Below are positions 11,805 through 22,458 of a stretch of 64,000 nucleotides of DNA, one piece after another. This DNA comes from Rhabditoides inermis (Eukaryota > Nematoda > Chromadorea > Rhabditida > Rhabditidae). The position numbers and the translations under genes are program-made. The stretch lies in assembly GCA_963966185.1 (NCBI GenBank), contig CAWZYM010000217.1, forward strand, positions 451,501 to 515,500. Reading direction: 5' to 3'. The notes below the pieces were generated by a model. That model worked only from the letters and a program-made list of their open reading frames with translations, did not search any database and was not told where the DNA came from. Within the stretch, counting starts at the first letter, position 1, and each line of letters opens with the position of its first letter.

Positions 11805-11810
11805 AATAAA
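11805..11810 (+). terminator. Candidate PTP polyadenylation signal AATAAA
   Basis: AATAAA about 165 nt downstream of the PTP stop codon, in AT-rich sequence. Inferred from position only. Confidence 0.5.
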
Positions 11811-13331
11811 AAATGTGAGGAAAAAACATTTACAAAACTTCTCGGGTAATGAGTTTTTGACTTCACATATCTACGCATTTATACTACTGCGGAAATTTGA
11901 AGAAAAGGTTGTTTCAAAACGACAAACTTTTCTCTTCAAACGAACAGTAAATGCCAGACGATGAAACTAAGATGCGGTCGCATTTAGTGAAAAGCTGGAA
12001 AGATAGTGAATGACGAAGTGGGAAAGATTCGAAGTAGAGTTCCTCAACACCTCAATACTACCAACTGTTCAATGAAAAGCACTGGTTCGGCAAAGTGTAT
12101 TTACTGATGGTCTCTCTCTGGTGACCGTGCAGTTTTCGCCACAACATATACCTCACGCTCCATTCCACTCTTACTTATTAGTTACAAAACGTGTGAATTC
12201 CGATATGAACCATCTCTATCTATTTCATTTTGATTATTATGAAGAACGTATGCAACGTATGCACAGAACGTGGCGTTTCCTTGTTCTTTTCATAGGCGTG
12301 TTTCTCCGAGTGTTTCGAAAGAAAAACACATTACTTACACAATGTCAATGTCCTTACAGTCGCTCACATCACTTCGTGTCTTGTAATGTTTAAGATACAT
12401 GGGAAAAATGAGTATATTATAATACGAAACAACAAATAACATAATTTACTTGCATCTTATCGTAATATGTTGGTAGGTAAAAGATACATCTCCTCTCTGC
12501 ATCGATGGCATCGAGACTTGACATTCTCGGAACATCTTTTCGCGTTAGATGTCGGAAATGATGATGAAGATGCAAATATGCATTCCAAAACTTCCTCCTT
12601 TCCCCTACCCACATCGCTAGATCACTAGAAGAAAAAGAGTAAGAACAGATGATTCGATCACAGGTTCGACGGTCCACTACATACTGTACTGTGCAGTACA
12701 CTTTTTGTATGCATGAGATAGTTGAACACGTGTAGAATCCTTGTTTTCCCAGTATCTTGCGTTTATCGTAAACTCTATATCAACAAAACCTAATACACAG
12801 TACATAATCCACACAATGTCCTCACACGCCCTCACATAGCAATGTAATGTAATGTATTGTTTAACTCGTATAAGCAGGTTTCCATAGATGAGAGCAATTT
12901 ACAGAGAGACAAATAGTATGATGTATGCACTTGCATGTTAACCTATGGTACTAGTTGAGTGAGTAAATGATGCGGCGCTAGGATACGAATTGCAGAAGAG
13001 TAGCATCATCCATCTCAATGTGCGTGTGACTAGCGCTCCGGCGCGCTGTCGCGCGCCTCCGCACTAGGTATACAAAAATAGAAAAATAGAAGAATAGTTC
13101 GTCTTGCATGTTTGATAGTTGATTGATCTCTAATGACTCTTGCGAAGATACATACACGCAAGGGTTGTAGTTGAAGTGTTCAAGTTCTATGTATTTTGTA
13201 TATGTAGCTTAATTTTTGTCTTTTCTAACTGTCTCTCCTACTTCTTTTTCACTTATTCTCTCTTCTATCTCTCCTCTCTCTCTCTCTCTCTTCTCCCTCT
13301 CTCACTGGCTCGTTATCTCTTTCTTGCTATA
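11811..13331. other. AT-rich intergenic, no gene seen
   Basis: Stops in all frames, no splice-linked coding signal. It includes a 32 bp sequence (12998-13029) that recurs with one mismatch at 24066-24097, beyond the retroelement, and a TC tract at about 13265-13310. Confidence 0.6.
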
Positions 13332-13938
13332 GTGACAGGTGTTTGACGTGTGAACGCCGGTCTGCCCAGGACCTACCTGCTAGGGACATCCGCATGAGCG
13401 GATGTGCCAACCCAGAGGACTTCGATATGAAACCACAAAACTGCTACCGTTGATGACGTACTTACCGCTGGACGACTACTTGCTACAGTTGCACGCAGTA
13501 CGTTGGATGCAAGTGAATACAAGAGACCGAGTAGTGGCATCTTTATATAGCACATCAGACATACAACGCACTGGCGAGAATGGATGGAAGCAAGGTAGGG
13601 ATATCGGCCGCAAGGCCGAAGCCTACGGAAATACGCGGGGATGACACCCCTCGGTGGTCTGTGGTTGGACCGGTGGTCTCAGGACTGGTTACTGGGCATC
13701 AGCTACCGCCGTACTGAACCGACGACTGAGTCGGGACGGGGGCTTATATAGTGGAAGGGGGCGGGGCGGAGCGTCGTCTGGACCAATGGGCGAGCGACGC
13801 GAGTCCCGCCTGTTCCCGCTTGTTATCGGTAGATCACCCGCCGTGCCGTTGGCTGCAATCAATGATCAGACTAGAGTCCAAGAAAGCATCTCTCACGCAG
13901 AGTGAGATGCGACAGACAGAGAGTGTCTCTCTGTCACA
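13332..13938 (-). repeat. 3' LTR (sense orientation minus)
   Basis: 607 bp, identical to 22459-23065 as far as I can read (constant offset 9127). Contains a ttatata box near 13744 and one copy of the small stem-loop (13637-13650). Confidence 0.95.
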
Positions 13939-14016
13939 CCTCCCCCCTTTGCAGCGTCCGACTCCCGGCGGACGGACACAAGGCCTGACCGCAGAAAGTC
14001 AGAGCCACAATCGCTC

Positions 14017-14559
14017 TCACTCGAAACTTTCCAGATACCTCGACTGGTTGATGTTGGCGACCTTGGTCGGCCCGTTGATCTTGCAGTTGAGCTTATTGTT
14101 GCTGGTGTATCGTGGCTGGTGGTGATTGATGCTGTTGTCAACATCAGAACCGTTCCATGTAGACGCGGAGATACTCCTTTGGGTCGATCCCTGGTGTTGC
14201 TCCCTCGAGTAATCAAGGGCGTTGATCACTCGAGTGTCCGGTAGTGCCTCGGCATCACCTGAACAATCCATCTTATTATCGGAAACACGAAACGTATTGT
14301 GACGTACCATTAGCATCCAAACAAACTGTGTCGACCACCGTTCCATATCGGGCGACACTCTGTGCACCACCTTGCCGGCGCCGGCGCCGCTGAGCATCGC
14401 GTGGTCGATGCTGCTCCTGGCGAGTCTCTGAAGGAGCCCTACATCGCTGCACTGGGAAGCATTGCCTTGGCGGCCGAGTCTGCCTCTCCCTGAACGGGTG
14501 GATTGACTGAAAGTGTACACCTCGCTCTTAGGTACAACTGAATAACGACTAGAGCACAA
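14017..14559 (-). CDS. Unidentified ORF near the 3' end of the LTR element
   Basis: 180-codon open frame in the sense strand between RNase H and the 3' LTR, where integrase would normally be. I see no HHCC zinc finger, DDE pattern or chromodomain. It could be non-coding; the open frame is its only support. Confidence 0.25.
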   Translation of the reverse strand: MCSSRYSVVPKSEVYTFSQSTRSGRGRLGRQGNASQCSDVGLLQRLARSSIDHAMLSGAGAGKVVHRVSPDMERWSTQFVWMLMVRHNTFRVSDNKMDCSGDAEALPDTRVINALDYSREQHQGSTQRSISASTWNGSDVDNSINHHQPRYTSNNKLNCKINGPTKVANINQSRYLESFE

Positions 14560-15922
14560 CTCATACTAGCAAACTGTACGTTTCGCAATCCGCTGTTGAT
14601 TAGCTAGAGTTGCATGACCGCATACCTGTGATCCACCGGTGAGCGGAAAGACTCATTGATCTCCCGCTTGCGCCGGTTCGGCCGCGGTGCAGAACACCTC
14701 GTAGTTGGCGGAATCGTAGATCAGCTCGGTTTTCCGGCTACTCGGGGCGGAGTCCCGTTTCACTCGATCTTGTAGGTGAGCGTTGGTCTTGCCAGAAAAT
14801 CTTCCGTTGCCTTGACGAGCCTGCAATGGAGCGGTAGCTCCCGGTCTCTCCCTCAACTCACCTTGGTTTATTGATTATAGAGACGCGGGGACGACACCCC
14901 TCAAAAAGTGCAGGTCCGCAGACAACTGATCAGACCGCTGATCCTGTGCCCGCTGTTGGCGTTGCCACAACCGGCCGCCGTGTCCGGATGCGTCCATCCG
15001 GCACTGACCGCGCAGCTGCCGCTGGCCGAGCCAAGTGACCCTGCAAATACAGTTTACTATGTACTAGGAGTGCTGCAATCGATAAACGCTGCAGTGCATC
15101 AAAATGAGTAATAAATACATCAAATGAACCATAAATTGAGAACGAAACTGTCTAACTGATATAAACAAAAACTCTAAAATAGGGAACGCTGAACAAAAAC
15201 AAACTAACCGAACTTATATACAAACTCGAAAAAGCTATAAAAACTGACTCACCTCCTCTGGTCTCCTCGGAGACGTCCTAGCCGTTGATGTTGGGCTGGT
15301 TGGGAGCGACCATAGCGGTCTAATACACACGGCTCGGCCTGCCACAGCGTGACCGTCGGGTCGGAATGGTGCGATAGTGGGCGGGGTTTGCCACTGCGCA
15401 TAGGCCTGTCGCCTGCACCCCCGTCGTCGCGCTCTAGCCGAGCTGTGTTCTTGATGTATAGTGTATCGATCGATCGTGTCGCATCCGCGCCGCGTCGCAT
15501 CTGCCTGTCTGCCGTCGCCTCCCCCCTTTGCAAGCGCCTGCTGGCGATTGCGAAAACCGTTCTAACCTCCTCCTGTCGATCGGGGGGCGAACAACTCTCT
15601 CTCTCCTCTTTGGGGAACCGGGGGACCGAGCGCACAGCTGGCAATAGTGGCGCGCGCTGATCAAATCACTGGGATTGCTTGACTGGAAAAAACGTGTGAA
15701 TCTTTACTGGTAACTGGTATAATATAGATTGTTGATAAGAGTACCGCTGAAAGTGGATAAACTGACTCACTGAGAATCCACGACAGAGTCGCGAGGGCGT
15801 GGCGCACGTATCTGGTTCTTGTTGTACTTGCCGCGTCTCGGATTCTTCTGCCGCACAAACTCCTCAGTTGTCGATTGTTCTTCGTCCAAGTTAGGATCCG
15901 CTGTGCGGTCCGTCGCTCGGCT

Positions 15923-16420
15923 TCAGATCAGCTGATCACTCGATACTGACCCTTCCAAGGGAGGATCACTCGCCGTCTGTCGTCTATCTAGAACTCCTGA
16001 ATGTTGATTCCGTTGACACTCTCTCTCAATGCCCGTCGCATCGCTCAGCTGTTCCGCCAGTAACTGCGATCGATTGTTTAGAAACAATGCGTCGATGACT
16101 GCCTGCGAACGCTGAAACAGAACGATGTTGAGATACGCTGGAATCTCGAGAGAGCTTAATGGAATTACACCTCGAGAGTGCATCCGCCACAACACTAGAC
16201 TTGCCCTGAATATACTTGACATCCACATCCAATGTTTGTAGCTCCACCGGCTTGCGTGGTTGGCGTTTCCCTTGAGCACATGGGTCAGGGGCTGATGGTT
16301 CGTCCAGATTTTGGCTCTGCATCCAGCGGTTGCTGAACGCGCTTGCCTACCTCTTTCAGGTGATAGGTACCCGGCTGATGCGAGTCCTGTAATAGGTCTT
16401 GGTATCGGTGTACAGATCAA
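15923..16420 (-). pseudogene. RNase H region of the LTR element, frameshifted
   Basis: Frame 16420-15923 begins with the mid-RNase H segment (WTNHQPLTHVLKGN). The matching end (DVDVKYIQGKSSVVADALSR) is in another frame, at about 16230-16160. Together they resemble the Ty3/gypsy RNase H C-terminal half, broken by a frameshift. The upstream RT palm is absent. Confidence 0.75.
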
Positions 16421-16853
16421 TCTCGACGAGATCGGCCTCGTATGATCCCAGATCGTAAAAAGAGGTTGACATGACGTCGCTAAACTGCCTAAACAGTTCA
16501 GCCATCACCTTCTTCTCCTCGTCGTTGAGAATACTGCCGCTCATGTCAGGCACGAAGGCGTTGATTGGAGGATCACCAGGGTCTGGCTCCTCCCCCTCTT
16601 GTTCTACCTGCACGTCGATCCCGTTGGGGATCTGCTCACAGTCTGACTCTTCCTGCCGCGTCGCCGCAAGCCGGAATACCTGTGCGGCCCGATCACGAAT
16701 GGCGCGGGCGCCGACTGGCAACTCGGTTGTGGATTTGATTGTAATAGAGACGCGGGGATAACACCCCTCAGGAAAGACAGACTGAGGGAAAGAAAGAGGG
16801 TGGTGGAAGAGAGGCTTGACCTCTGTGCTAAAGTCGTTCTTGGAGACTGCCAC
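16356..16853 (-). pseudogene. Pol segment just before the RT domain
   Basis: 165 codons ending shortly after a LYTDTKTYYRTR-like entry to the RT domain, then a stop. In gypsy-type Pol this segment precedes the RT fingers. Here it runs straight toward the RNase H remnant, so about 300 residues of RT are deleted. Family assignment rests on order and local similarity. Confidence 0.5.
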
Positions 16854-17133
16854 CGTTCGTCCGAAAGCAGGGGACGGCGTCCGCCAGGAACTGATTCTTG
16901 TAGATGATTACGTCCTTGCTGGTTCCGTTGGCAATGAGAAGCTCGCCGCCCTTTCCATTGAGGACAGTCGGCTGCATGTAGAGGTTGTTCTCGAGGAACA
17001 CCTCCCCCACGCCATCGGTGCACCAGTCGTTGCCTTCTTCGTCCGAGACGATGCTGCAATCGATAAATGACTCGTGTCCCGCCTTGATTACCTGGGTGTT
17101 GCTGGCGACGATGCTGGCGAGTCCGTTCTTTTT

Positions 17134-17511
17134 TTACGGTACGTCGGTCATCGTGACATTGGGGATGCTGTCGCCTCCCATCTCGAATCGCCTGTTGCGA
17201 CAATCGATCGACCGTCGGAGCGGACGGGCGAGGAAGTCGTTTCCCAGAGTGTTCTGGTATCCCTTCACGTCCCTCGGCTTGGCCATAGTGCGAGAGAAGT
17301 TCACCACCGTCGGATAGTTGACTCCGCTGATTTTAATGATGATGAGCTTCGATCCAACAAACTCCACCGGCCCTAATCCCGTTGCCGCCTCGATGCTGGG
17401 CGCGTCGAATTTGAACACGCCAATGAGCGGCGTCACAGAGGTGTGGCACACACACTCATATTGGCTCCCGTGTCGAATAGCGCAAGCATCCTGCAGTCGT
17501 TGATCTCGCAC
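17134..17511 (-). pseudogene. Retroelement aspartic protease, C-terminal half
   Basis: Contains a TLGNDFLARP-type motif, the retroviral-like protease G-x-DFL box. The N-terminal half with the catalytic DTGA is in the ORF upstream in another frame. The two frames cross at a (GT)n run near 17455, consistent with a slippage indel. Confidence 0.7.
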
Positions 17512-18335
17512 GGCACGTTCAATGAGAACATGCCACGACTCACCCTGTCAGCAAACATGACGTCTGCCATTTCCGTATCCGGCTCGAGAGTGTCGAAGAA
17601 CTGCTTCTCCTCAGTGTCGCCCGTCGGATTGTCCGCGGTGCTCCACTCGACCGGCAAGTGCTGCATGACCCTGTTGTAGTCAATGGTCACGTACCTCTCG
17701 CAGTCGTCCCCGCAGAGTGCAGCCTCGATCTCACTCTCCGAATTGTCCTTGTATTTGACGCAAGAGTCGTTCGGCTCTCCGTCGCTCGTCGCATCTCCCT
17801 CACTCTCCCGTCCGGCGGCGTTGTTGATCGCGAGCATCCCCGTCTCGCGCATCTCCTGCCAGAACGGAGTGATGGGGCGACTGGAGTCGGTCTCCTCGGA
17901 TCCCTTCTCCTCGTTGTTGTTGTGGTTGTCCACCTCCGACGCCTCAGTGATTGCGTGATTGTGCGGAGTGTTTGTCCTCCTGCCACGCACAATGTATCCA
18001 CACATCCTGATCGTCAGGTAGAAACAGCACAAGGCCACCCACAGGCAGGATCCACCTGTAATGATCATACTCATCCAGCTAACGCTTTCGTGGTTCATCA
18101 TACTCGAGTGATTGATGACCAGCAGCGGACCCCGGATCGTGATCGGTACCTCCTGTGGCGTGCCGTTGTTGCTGTTGTTGCCCATCTGCTCGCACTCGCA
18201 TGCACTCGCGCCTCCCATCAGAAGCGTGATAGATGTCAGCATGAGCAGACCCACATGAGCCTTGATCCCACTCGGCTTCTTGGCACTCACCCTCAGCGTG
18301 TTCACCTGAGGTGCCATTCCCGAAACCCTGTTCAC
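17433..18335 (-). CDS. LTR-element ORF: signal peptide, glycosylated loop, membrane anchor, protease start
   Basis: 300 codons. Residues about 28-46 are strongly hydrophobic and end in an Ala-rich cleavage-like site (GGASA-C). Three N-glycosylation sequons follow (N53, N57, N75). A second hydrophobic segment spans about 86-116 and ends in RGRR. Then comes an acidic Asn/Glu-rich tail. The catalytic aspartic-protease motif LFDTGA lies at about 286-291 near the C-terminus. A small type I membrane protein fused ahead of a protease is not the usual gag-pro-pol order. It may be an env-like or accessory insertion, or two neighbouring ORFs merged by a lost stop. Confidence 0.6.
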   Translation of the reverse strand: MNRVSGMAPQVNTLRVSAKKPSGIKAHVGLLMLTSITLLMGGASACECEQMGNNSNNGTPQEVPITIRGPLLVINHSSMMNHESVSWMSMIITGGSCLWVALCCFYLTIRMCGYIVRGRRTNTPHNHAITEASEVDNHNNNEEKGSEETDSSRPITPFWQEMRETGMLAINNAAGRESEGDATSDGEPNDSCVKYKDNSESEIEAALCGDDCERYVTIDYNRVMQHLPVEWSTADNPTGDTEEKQFFDTLEPDTEMADVMFADRVSRGMFSLNVPCEINDCRMLALFDTGANMSVCATPL

Positions 18336-18700
18336 CCAGCGGTCGTGCAGCTCTTCGTTTCACTTCTTGTAGTGCGCCGCCTGCGTAGCCAAGTTGTCCT
18401 TCAGTTATGTATCCCAGCTCGGTCTTGGCGTTCTGCAGATGTCGGCGCGAATCATCCACCTCCGTGTAGAAGTCGGACAAGTGAGCGTCGACGACGCGGA
18501 CAGCGGGCTGTCCTGTCTGCTGCAACTGCTATTGCCGCGACTCGAACTGCTGCTTTGGCATGAACTGCTGCTGCGGCATGATCTGCTGCTGCTGAACATA
18601 CTGCTGCTGCTGCGGCTGCTGCCGCGGCGCCATCCGCTTTGGCGCCAGCTGTTGCGGCGCCGTCTGCTGCTGATACTGTTGCGGTGCAAAGTGTTAAATG
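18079..18700 (-). CDS. Gln-rich gag C-terminal region of the LTR element
   Basis: Sense frame holding a Gln/Pro-rich stretch (CTG/CAG-rich DNA at 18540-18690) followed by a charged helical segment (VDAHLSDFYTEVDDSRRHL). It overlaps the membrane-protease ORF in another frame beyond 18335. No zinc knuckle seen. Confidence 0.4.
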
Positions 18701-18864
18701 CTCTGCTGCCTCAGGAGACACTTATCCCTGAAAATACCTGCTGGTGACACTCCCAGCACTCTCTCGTGCTCTGAGTGGGTCGGTGTTATCATTCCTCTTG
18801 TGAGACCTTCTGCTCCCTTCGTTGTTGTTTCCGCTTTGTAAAGACAAAAATCGTTCACCGGCTG

Positions 18865-19662
18865 TTACTCGGCTTGAGTCGCCGCGACCATCGCTGAACG
18901 GTACCTCTTGTTATCGGCTCGGATCACGTTGATCTCGTCTTCGTAGTCGTTCCTGTCCGCTCCCGGCTGCGTCTTGATGCTGGAGCTGCGCAGGCACCCC
19001 TTTAGGGTGGCAGCTTTGCACTCGCTGGAGAGACGGACGCTGTGGGTACGCATGATGTCCTCAATGTTTCTCTTGAACCTCTTCCACTCTGCCGGATTCT
19101 CACCGGTGAAGGTGGATGAGCGCTCGGGCGAGCTGGCGTCTGCGTAGATTGCCTGCACCTCCGCGATCCGCTGGCTGATGGAAATAATGTCGGCGTCGGT
19201 CGCCTCAGTCTTCGCGCGGACCGTTTCGAGTGCCTCGTTGAACGCCCTCTCCTGGTTGTCGCCGTTGATGTACGCTTCGGCAACTGCCTTGGTCATGGCG
19301 TCGCGCACTGCCGCCAGGTCGGTCGGAAGGATCATCTCCTTCACGTCGCCCGCCGCGGTGTTCAGCTCCGCCAGCGCACTCTTCTGCAGCCTGTTGTTCT
19401 GCAGAAACCGTTCCATGTTGAAGTCAGGATTCGTGGGCATCATCTGCTGCCTCCTGCTTCCGGAAGTCTCGCCTGGCATGTCTGCCCGTTGCTCTTCTTC
19501 CCGCTCTCGACCTCGCTCACTCTCTCTTGTCTCTCTCCCGCTGTTCTCCCGCTGACCGCTGATGGTTTTGGTAGGTGGTGTGTTCGATAGAACGCAGGGA
19601 TGACACCCTTCAGGAGAGACAGATGGATGAAGAGAGAGTGTAGAGGCTTGCGCGAGATACAC
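18865..19662 (-). CDS. Gag-like ORF of the LTR element, 265 codons
   Basis: Helical, Glu/Ala-rich protein with FTGENPAEWKRFKRNIEDIM, resembling the F-x-G...W-x-x-F core of retrotransposon capsids. A more likely start is an internal Met near 19440 (MMPTNPDF), since the first 70 codons span one of the repeated stem-loops. Ends in TAA-equivalent stop at 18865. Confidence 0.6.
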   Translation of the reverse strand: MYLAQASTLSLHPSVSPEGCHPCVLSNTPPTKTISGQRENSGRETRESERGREREEEQRADMPGETSGSRRQQMMPTNPDFNMERFLQNNRLQKSALAELNTAAGDVKEMILPTDLAAVRDAMTKAVAEAYINGDNQERAFNEALETVRAKTEATDADIISISQRIAEVQAIYADASSPERSSTFTGENPAEWKRFKRNIEDIMRTHSVRLSSECKAATLKGCLRSSSIKTQPGADRNDYEDEINVIRADNKRYRSAMVAATQAE

Positions 19663-22458
19663 AAGACTCTTACCTGTACTTTACCTGTTTGCCGTTGCCG
19701 CTGCACACCTCCGATCACAGCCCGTTGATCGCACAGTTGACTGTGTGTAGTGATAGTTGTGTTCGGATGAACGCAGGGATGACACCCTTCAGGAAAGATA
19801 GACGGATGGAGAAAGACAAGTGTACTTGAGCGCGAGGATAACACCCCTCTTGAGGAGTAGAAAGACGGATGAAAATAGAGTAAACTATACCACGCGACAA
19901 TCGAAACCACAAGAGCGAGTGTGACCTGCAAAACGTCACATTACTGTGATGCCTCACAAGCCAACTCGAAACGGCGGTGCGAAAACAAAACGCGACAAAA
20001 CATTCGAGAACAAATGGCGTGATGATAAGAGATGAGGGCGCAATGAGGATGCGGCAAACAAGAGAGAACAAAGTGCAAACAATGTTGACTGGCAGCGACC
20101 AATCGATATCAAAAGATAGAGAGGAAGCGCGGGGGAAAACGCAAAGAGAAGGGTGATGGAGAAAAGGAATACAGAAGAATAAACTACACCTATAGAAGAT
20201 CATGCGCTGTCCCATCCAGGCTGCTCGACTCGGCGGAAGGCGCCAAGAGATCAGCTCAGTCTTTCTTCTCTCTCCCGAGGTGGTCATAAGCAGCGCAAGT
20301 CCTGGATCCGTGATCCAGCGCCTGCAGTCCACGCCCTCGGTGCGTCAGCCGTTTGTAGTTCAGATATGTCGTTCGGCGACTCATAGAATAGCGTCACTGC
20401 CCCTCCGAACCTAGGAGAACGGAGGCGCCCTTGCTCGGTGCTATCCCGCTCGCAAGCTACCGTCTGGCGACTCTAAAAAGAGTACATAGTAGAGGGAAGC
20501 AAACATCGTGTACAGCAATGCATTACCTATCATACTACACACCAATCTAGAATCTTCTACACAAGCCACCAATGTGTATCCTCGGGCGAGAGTTCATCCC
20601 CAACCCACGGCAACAGATCCTCCGCCGATCCCGGAGATCCTTGGGGAGGTCCCTCGGCTGGGCTAGGCCAGGGCAGTCTCTGTCCCGTTACATCGAGAGA
20701 GGGCTTTGCTGATGCAAATACCACCTCACTCTCCGCATCTGGGGGCACGTTGTTCGAGGGCAGAGCACAACGTTAGGCTCATCCTCTGCGCGCGCTGGGG
20801 CAGGGTTCTCGCATTGCGTCCCACCGCCGCGCGTTCCCATCCCACCTGTACAGGTGCGGTACTGGTGACTACCATGTTACCGCCTATTAGTAGTGCACGA
20901 AACCGAAAGAAACTAGTCACGTGGATTTAATAAATTGAACAAAAGTAAGTGGCAAAACAACCCACCTCTTTGCAGTCCTTGTGCGTGCATGTCTCCGCAC
21001 GTGCCGTCGCCTCCCTTGTCGCCGCAGCCGCTGCCATCATTAGAGCGCTGCCGAAATGGCAAGGCGGATAGCGGCGCTAGTGCGTGGTCTGGCTCGGTCG
21101 AATGGCGTGATCAGTGCACACTCTAGAGTGGACCTTGCATTTTGCGCGTTCTTTGTGCGCGGCACGCCATTTAAACTCGCAGGCGGAGGTGGTGTGAGGG
21201 ATAATAGGGCCACGTTGGGTCGTTCTCCGTCTTCCTTTCCTCCACCTATCTAAACGGGGGATTACAACTACTACGTCGCTGAAAGCATTACCCACTCCAC
21301 GGTAATTAAAAAAACCAAACAATACTATGTACAAAATCGGAAACCCAGTATGAGTAACTGTACTAGATGAACGTGTGAGGTTATTGATTTGACTCGCTCA
21401 CACCGCCACTTCCTGCCAGCCGGAGCCGCAGAAAGCGCGCAAAACGAAACAAAACACGCTGAATTCACTGCACCGCTACGGTATCGTTACAGTACAGTAC
21501 GCTCAACCTACCGTACATCAAACTCACCTTGTCGTTCTCCTCTTCGGGGTCGATGTACAACACATGAAGCTGTTACAGAGCGAAGAGATAGTCCGTTGCT
21601 GCTCGCGAAACAGCGCCGGTCACATATCAAATGCTCAACTGCGGCCATTGCCTCGGGGCTTTCCCCTCCGGCTCTCCAGTAGAAGTGTTCACAACTCCTC
21701 TGCTCGCTCGCTCCATCGCTCGCTCGCTGTCACCTCCGTCGGTCTCCCTCTGCTCATCGCTGACCGCTGCACCTCCCTCGGTCTCTCGCTGTTCATCGCT
21801 CGTTGCCGCCTCCCTCGGTTTTCCGCTGTTCATCGCTGACCGCTGAACTCACCGTTTCCGGGAGCGATAAAGTGTTTTGTTCGAATGAACGCGAGGATGA
21901 CACCTCTCAAGAGAGACAGAGAGTGAAGAGAGACTGGCGTGTTATGCGCGAAACACAACACACCTGCTCTTACCTGCTTTCCTCGACGGTCGCTTCAACC
22001 TTGCGGTTGTTGCGATATAGTATTTGTGTTCGATTGAACGCAGGGGTGACACCCTTCAGGAAAGACAAGACGATGACAGGAGTTGCGGTGACGCGAGGAC
22101 GACACCTCTCAAGAGAAAGAAACATACCTCGTTTCGAAGACCGTCCAGTGCCCAAGAGGGTTGTAGTATGATGCGGATAATGGAGGTTGTGTGAACTCGT
22201 CCATCGATCGCATGCCGAACAGTACATCGCCGGTCACATGTCGATTGTACAACTTTACCTGATATCTGAAATCGATCGCACATCCTCCTCTCTCTCCTCT
22301 CTCTCACACCACAGCTGGATTGCTGGGCGCGGGAGGGGAAGAAAAAGAGGCGGGATCACAACAAAAATCGATCGGTGGATCGTGTAAAAAGTTCTAAACA
22401 GGTAGCTACAACTGTTGGATAAGAACTAGTTACTAGAAAACCGAACTCGCTGCTATCA
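19663..22458 (-). other. Long 5' leader of the LTR element
   Basis: 2.8 kb between the 5' LTR and the gag-like ORF without a convincing ORF. It carries six of the ten stem-loop copies and looks like a degenerate repeat field with TTC(G/A)ATGAACGC units. Confidence 0.6.

Noticed and set aside
14017..14559. Integrase for the LTR element
   Set aside because: No HHCC or DDE pattern found in any frame between 13.9 and 15.9 kb.
18540..18690. CTG-rich stretch as a separate trinucleotide-repeat gene
   Set aside because: It is the Gln-rich part of the LTR element's gag region on the opposite strand.
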